Shown here piece by piece: positions 5,395-7,106 of a stretch of DNA of 7,106 nucleotides. Source of the DNA: an uncultured Clostridia bacterium (GTDB lineage Bacteria > Bacillota > Clostridia > TANB77 > CAG-508); contig CAPYID010000060.1 of the NCBI GenBank assembly GCA_948739805.1, positions 1 through 7,106 of the forward strand, read 5' to 3'. The notes under the pieces were generated by a model. The model saw nothing but the letters and a program-made list of their open reading frames with translations. It had not been told where the DNA came from and did not search any database. Made by a program: the position numbers and the translations under genes. The number at the start of each line of letters is the position of its first letter. Positions within the stretch are counted from its first letter, which is position 1.

Positions 5395-6783
5395 TTATTG
5401 ATAATTTTCTTTTAAGTATTTATTATAATTTGTTTGTCCTACTTTAACATTTCCTATGTATGTCTTATTTCCAGCTAATGCACACTCATACTGGTCAACA
5501 ATATATTTTTCTAGTTTTTCAACTTCTTCAATGTTAGATAAAATCAATCTACATTTTCCATTGTCATTTTTAGTACATGGTTCTTGCAAAAAATATGAAA
5601 AATCATAAGAATCATCTGCATATTTGTCGATTACAATATAATCCTTGTTACCTCTTAATTTTAGTCTTAAAATAGGATACATCAACGAAATATCAAAATA
5701 GTTAGATGAATTTATATTGCATCTAATATCTTCTATATTTTTACCATTACGAGCAAGTATATCTTTTGTTAAATAATATGCTTGTTTTTCTTTTTCATTA
5801 AAGCTTCCGTTATCAATAGGTATGCCTACAAAATTATCTTGTTTTTGAATAGTTTTATTTTCTAGTTCTGGAATTACATCGTAGAAAACATTCTCTGATA
5901 AAATTTCAATATCTTGCCCTTTCAATTTCAAACTTTCCGCTTTTAAAAGTTTAGAACTTTTTTTACCTCTTAAAATAGGATTATAGTCATTGTTACCTAA
6001 TATCAAAAAATTTGTATCTTTATTTACACTATCTTGACAGTGTCCACCTAAATCAGCAATAATCTGCATTGCCTCTTTTCGTGACATTCTTTCTAATGTT
6101 CCAGTAATAGCAAAATATTTATCATATAAAAGATTATCTTCATCAAATTCAGTATTAATTGTAGTAATATCACTTGCTTTAAAACATGAGTGACTTTTTT
6201 TCTTGCAAGCATCTTTAAAATTCTCTATATTTGAATACTTACTTTCAACAAGTTTTTCAAGATTTTTAAATATATCAATTGTTATTCTAACATCTGTTAA
6301 AGACCTATGACTACCTGTAGTATCAATGTTATAATAATTTGCTAAATCACTTAATCTATGATGCTTAAGCTCAGGTAATAATCTTCTACTTAATCTTAAT
6401 GTATCAACAAAATCATTAGTAATAGGTTTCATATCTTCATTTATTAAATTATCATATATAAAATTAATATCAAAATTTACATTATGACCTAAAATAACTG
6501 AGTCGTTAATAAAATCCATAAATTTAGGTAAAACTTCATTGATTTTTGGAGCATCTATTACCATTTCGTTTGTAATTCCTGTTAATTCAGTAATAAATTC
6601 ATCTATTTCATATTCTGGTTTTATTAATGTACTAAATGTTTCTATCTCTTTGCCATCTTCAATTTTTATAGCTCCTATTTCAATTATTTCATCATACATA
6701 GAATCTAGTCCAGTGGTTTCAATATCAAACGCAATATATTTATTTGGTATTTCTATTAAACTTTTTCCTTTTAATTCTCTCAA
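5395..6783 (-). CDS. DEDDh 3'-5' exonuclease with BRCT domain (DnaQ-like)
   Basis: A 462-residue protein with three parts. Residues about 15-178 are a DnaQ/PolC-epsilon-type 3'-5' exonuclease with every catalytic residue in place: FDIETTG (Asp20, Glu22), HNVNFD (Asp105), and HRSLTD (His159, Asp164). Residues about 221-303 are a BRCT domain starting YFAITGTLERMSRKEA, with the GG turn at 246-247 and NFLILG, as in exonuclease-BRCT fusions and the end of DNA ligase LigA. Residues about 325-462 form a C-terminal region I cannot assign, with LRLKLRGNKDYIVID (372-386). The start is TTG at 6783: GGAGG at 6796-6792 lies 8 bases upstream, and the next ATG would remove exonuclease motif I. The gene begins 15 bases after the stop of the AbiEii-type gene, so they share a transcript. 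It should process DNA or RNA 3' ends in the cytoplasm; a repair or defence role is inferred from context. Confidence 0.85.
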   Translation of the reverse strand: MRELKGKSLIEIPNKYIAFDIETTGLDSMYDEIIEIGAIKIEDGKEIETFSTLIKPEYEIDEFITELTGITNEMVIDAPKINEVLPKFMDFINDSVILGHNVNFDINFIYDNLINEDMKPITNDFVDTLRLSRRLLPELKHHRLSDLANYYNIDTTGSHRSLTDVRITIDIFKNLEKLVESKYSNIENFKDACKKKSHSCFKASDITTINTEFDEDNLLYDKYFAITGTLERMSRKEAMQIIADLGGHCQDSVNKDTNFLILGNNDYNPILRGKKSSKLLKAESLKLKGQDIEILSENVFYDVIPELENKTIQKQDNFVGIPIDNGSFNEKEKQAYYLTKDILARNGKNIEDIRCNINSSNYFDISLMYPILRLKLRGNKDYIVIDKYADDSYDFSYFLQEPCTKNDNGKCRLILSNIEEVEKLEKYIVDQYECALAGNKTYIGNVKVGQTNYNKYLKENYQ

Positions 6784-6796
6784 CTTTTAAACCTCC
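6784..6796 (-). promoter_or_regulatory. Ribosome binding site fixing the TTG start of the exonuclease
   Basis: On the minus strand GGAGG at 6796-6792 precedes TTG 6783 by 8 bases. The ATG partly overlapping this site (6798-6796) opens only a three-codon frame (ATG GAG GTT TAA), so it cannot be the gene start. The site lies immediately after the stop codon of the AbiEii-type gene, allowing ribosome re-initiation. Confidence 0.75.
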
Positions 6797-6798
6797 AT

Positions 6799-7106
6799 TT
6801 ATTTTGTTACTAGTGTTAAATTATCAAAATAATCTAAAATATTATCAATGACATCTTTTATAGGCACTTCTAGCCAATTATTATTAGCTGTATTAATTCT
6901 TGTCTGGAATCTACTATTATTTAATATACTTGTTAATCTTTTAGATATATCTTCTATTGTATGCTCTCTCATATTCTCATCTTTGAAAATCAAAATATCT
7001 ATGTATTTTATTAGCTTGTCCTTATCTAAATTTTCATTATTAATTAAATAATAAAAATCAAAAATATCTTTAAATCTAGTAGAAGTAATACCAAATTTTA
7101 ATAATG
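6799..7106 (-). CDS. abiEii-like: AbiEii/AbiGii-family nucleotidyltransferase toxin, C-terminal part
   Basis: The frame is open to the right edge, so only the last 101 residues are seen; apparent starts inside (for example TTG at 6993) are internal. The segment LLKFGITSTRFKDIFDFYYLI matches the late conserved motif of the AbiEii/AbiGii (DUF1814) nucleotidyltransferase family, in which a Thr-Arg-x-Lys-Asp core precedes a helical C-terminus. The rest (ISKRLTSILNNSRFQTRI, then NWLEVPIKDVIDNILDYF) fits the helical end of these proteins. Members studied are toxins of type IV toxin-antitoxin pairs, giving abortive infection against phage; related proteins modify tRNA with nucleotides. The catalytic GS-x-D motifs would lie beyond the edge, as would the AbiEi antitoxin usually encoded just upstream. 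The exonuclease gene follows after 15 bases. Confidence rests on one motif and the fold pattern. Confidence 0.7.
   Translation of the reverse strand, partial: LLKFGITSTRFKDIFDFYYLINNENLDKDKLIKYIDILIFKDENMREHTIEDISKRLTSILNNSRFQTRINTANNNWLEVPIKDVIDNILDYFDNLTLVTK

Noticed and set aside
6539..7051. Two plus-strand open frames opposite the exonuclease and AbiEii-type genes
   Set aside because: Hydrophobic low-complexity antisense readings over well-supported minus-strand coding sequence.

Overview
The window is very AT-rich, with genes packed head to tail, strong GGAGG-type ribosome binding sites, some TTG starts and TGA used as a stop. This points to a low-GC Bacillota (Clostridia- or Bacilli-like) host; I cannot name a genus. 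A relaxase fragment, a repressor/ImmA pair, an AbiEii-type toxin and an operon of unfamiliar genes look like the accessory, conflict-related part of an integrated mobile element or defence island.

Left part (1-1100): the C-terminal two thirds or so of a MobP/Tn1549-like relaxase, cut off abruptly at its metal-binding motif, so the left edge is a recombination or deletion junction. A shared hairpin terminator follows. Left-centre, minus strand (1101-3225): in transcription order, an XRE-family repressor, an ImmA/IrrE-type metallopeptidase, a FabG-like short-chain dehydrogenase and a small FMN-binding split-barrel protein. Repressor and peptidase overlap, as do dehydrogenase and flavoprotein.

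Centre (3241-3427): a 187-base divergent control region. It holds a perfect TTGACA-N17-TATAAT promoter firing right and a TTTACA-N17-TATAAT promoter firing left. Copies of the motif AAATGTAAWT lie on the leftward -35 box and around the rightward start site, suggesting that the repressor controls both directions. Right-centre, plus strand (3428-5342): a three-gene operon of a ComEC-like metallo-beta-lactamase-fold hydrolase, an unrecognised 168-residue protein translationally coupled to it, and a small four-helix membrane protein. This is the best candidate for an undescribed system: a repressor/protease switch facing an enzyme, an unknown partner and a possible membrane effector.

Right part, minus strand (5395-7106): a DEDDh 3'-5' exonuclease with a BRCT domain and an unassigned C-terminal region lies 15 bases downstream of the C-terminal part of an AbiEii/AbiGii-family nucleotidyltransferase toxin that runs off the right edge. 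A perfect 9-bp hairpin separates this unit from the central operon. Family calls come from motifs read by eye; no database search was run.
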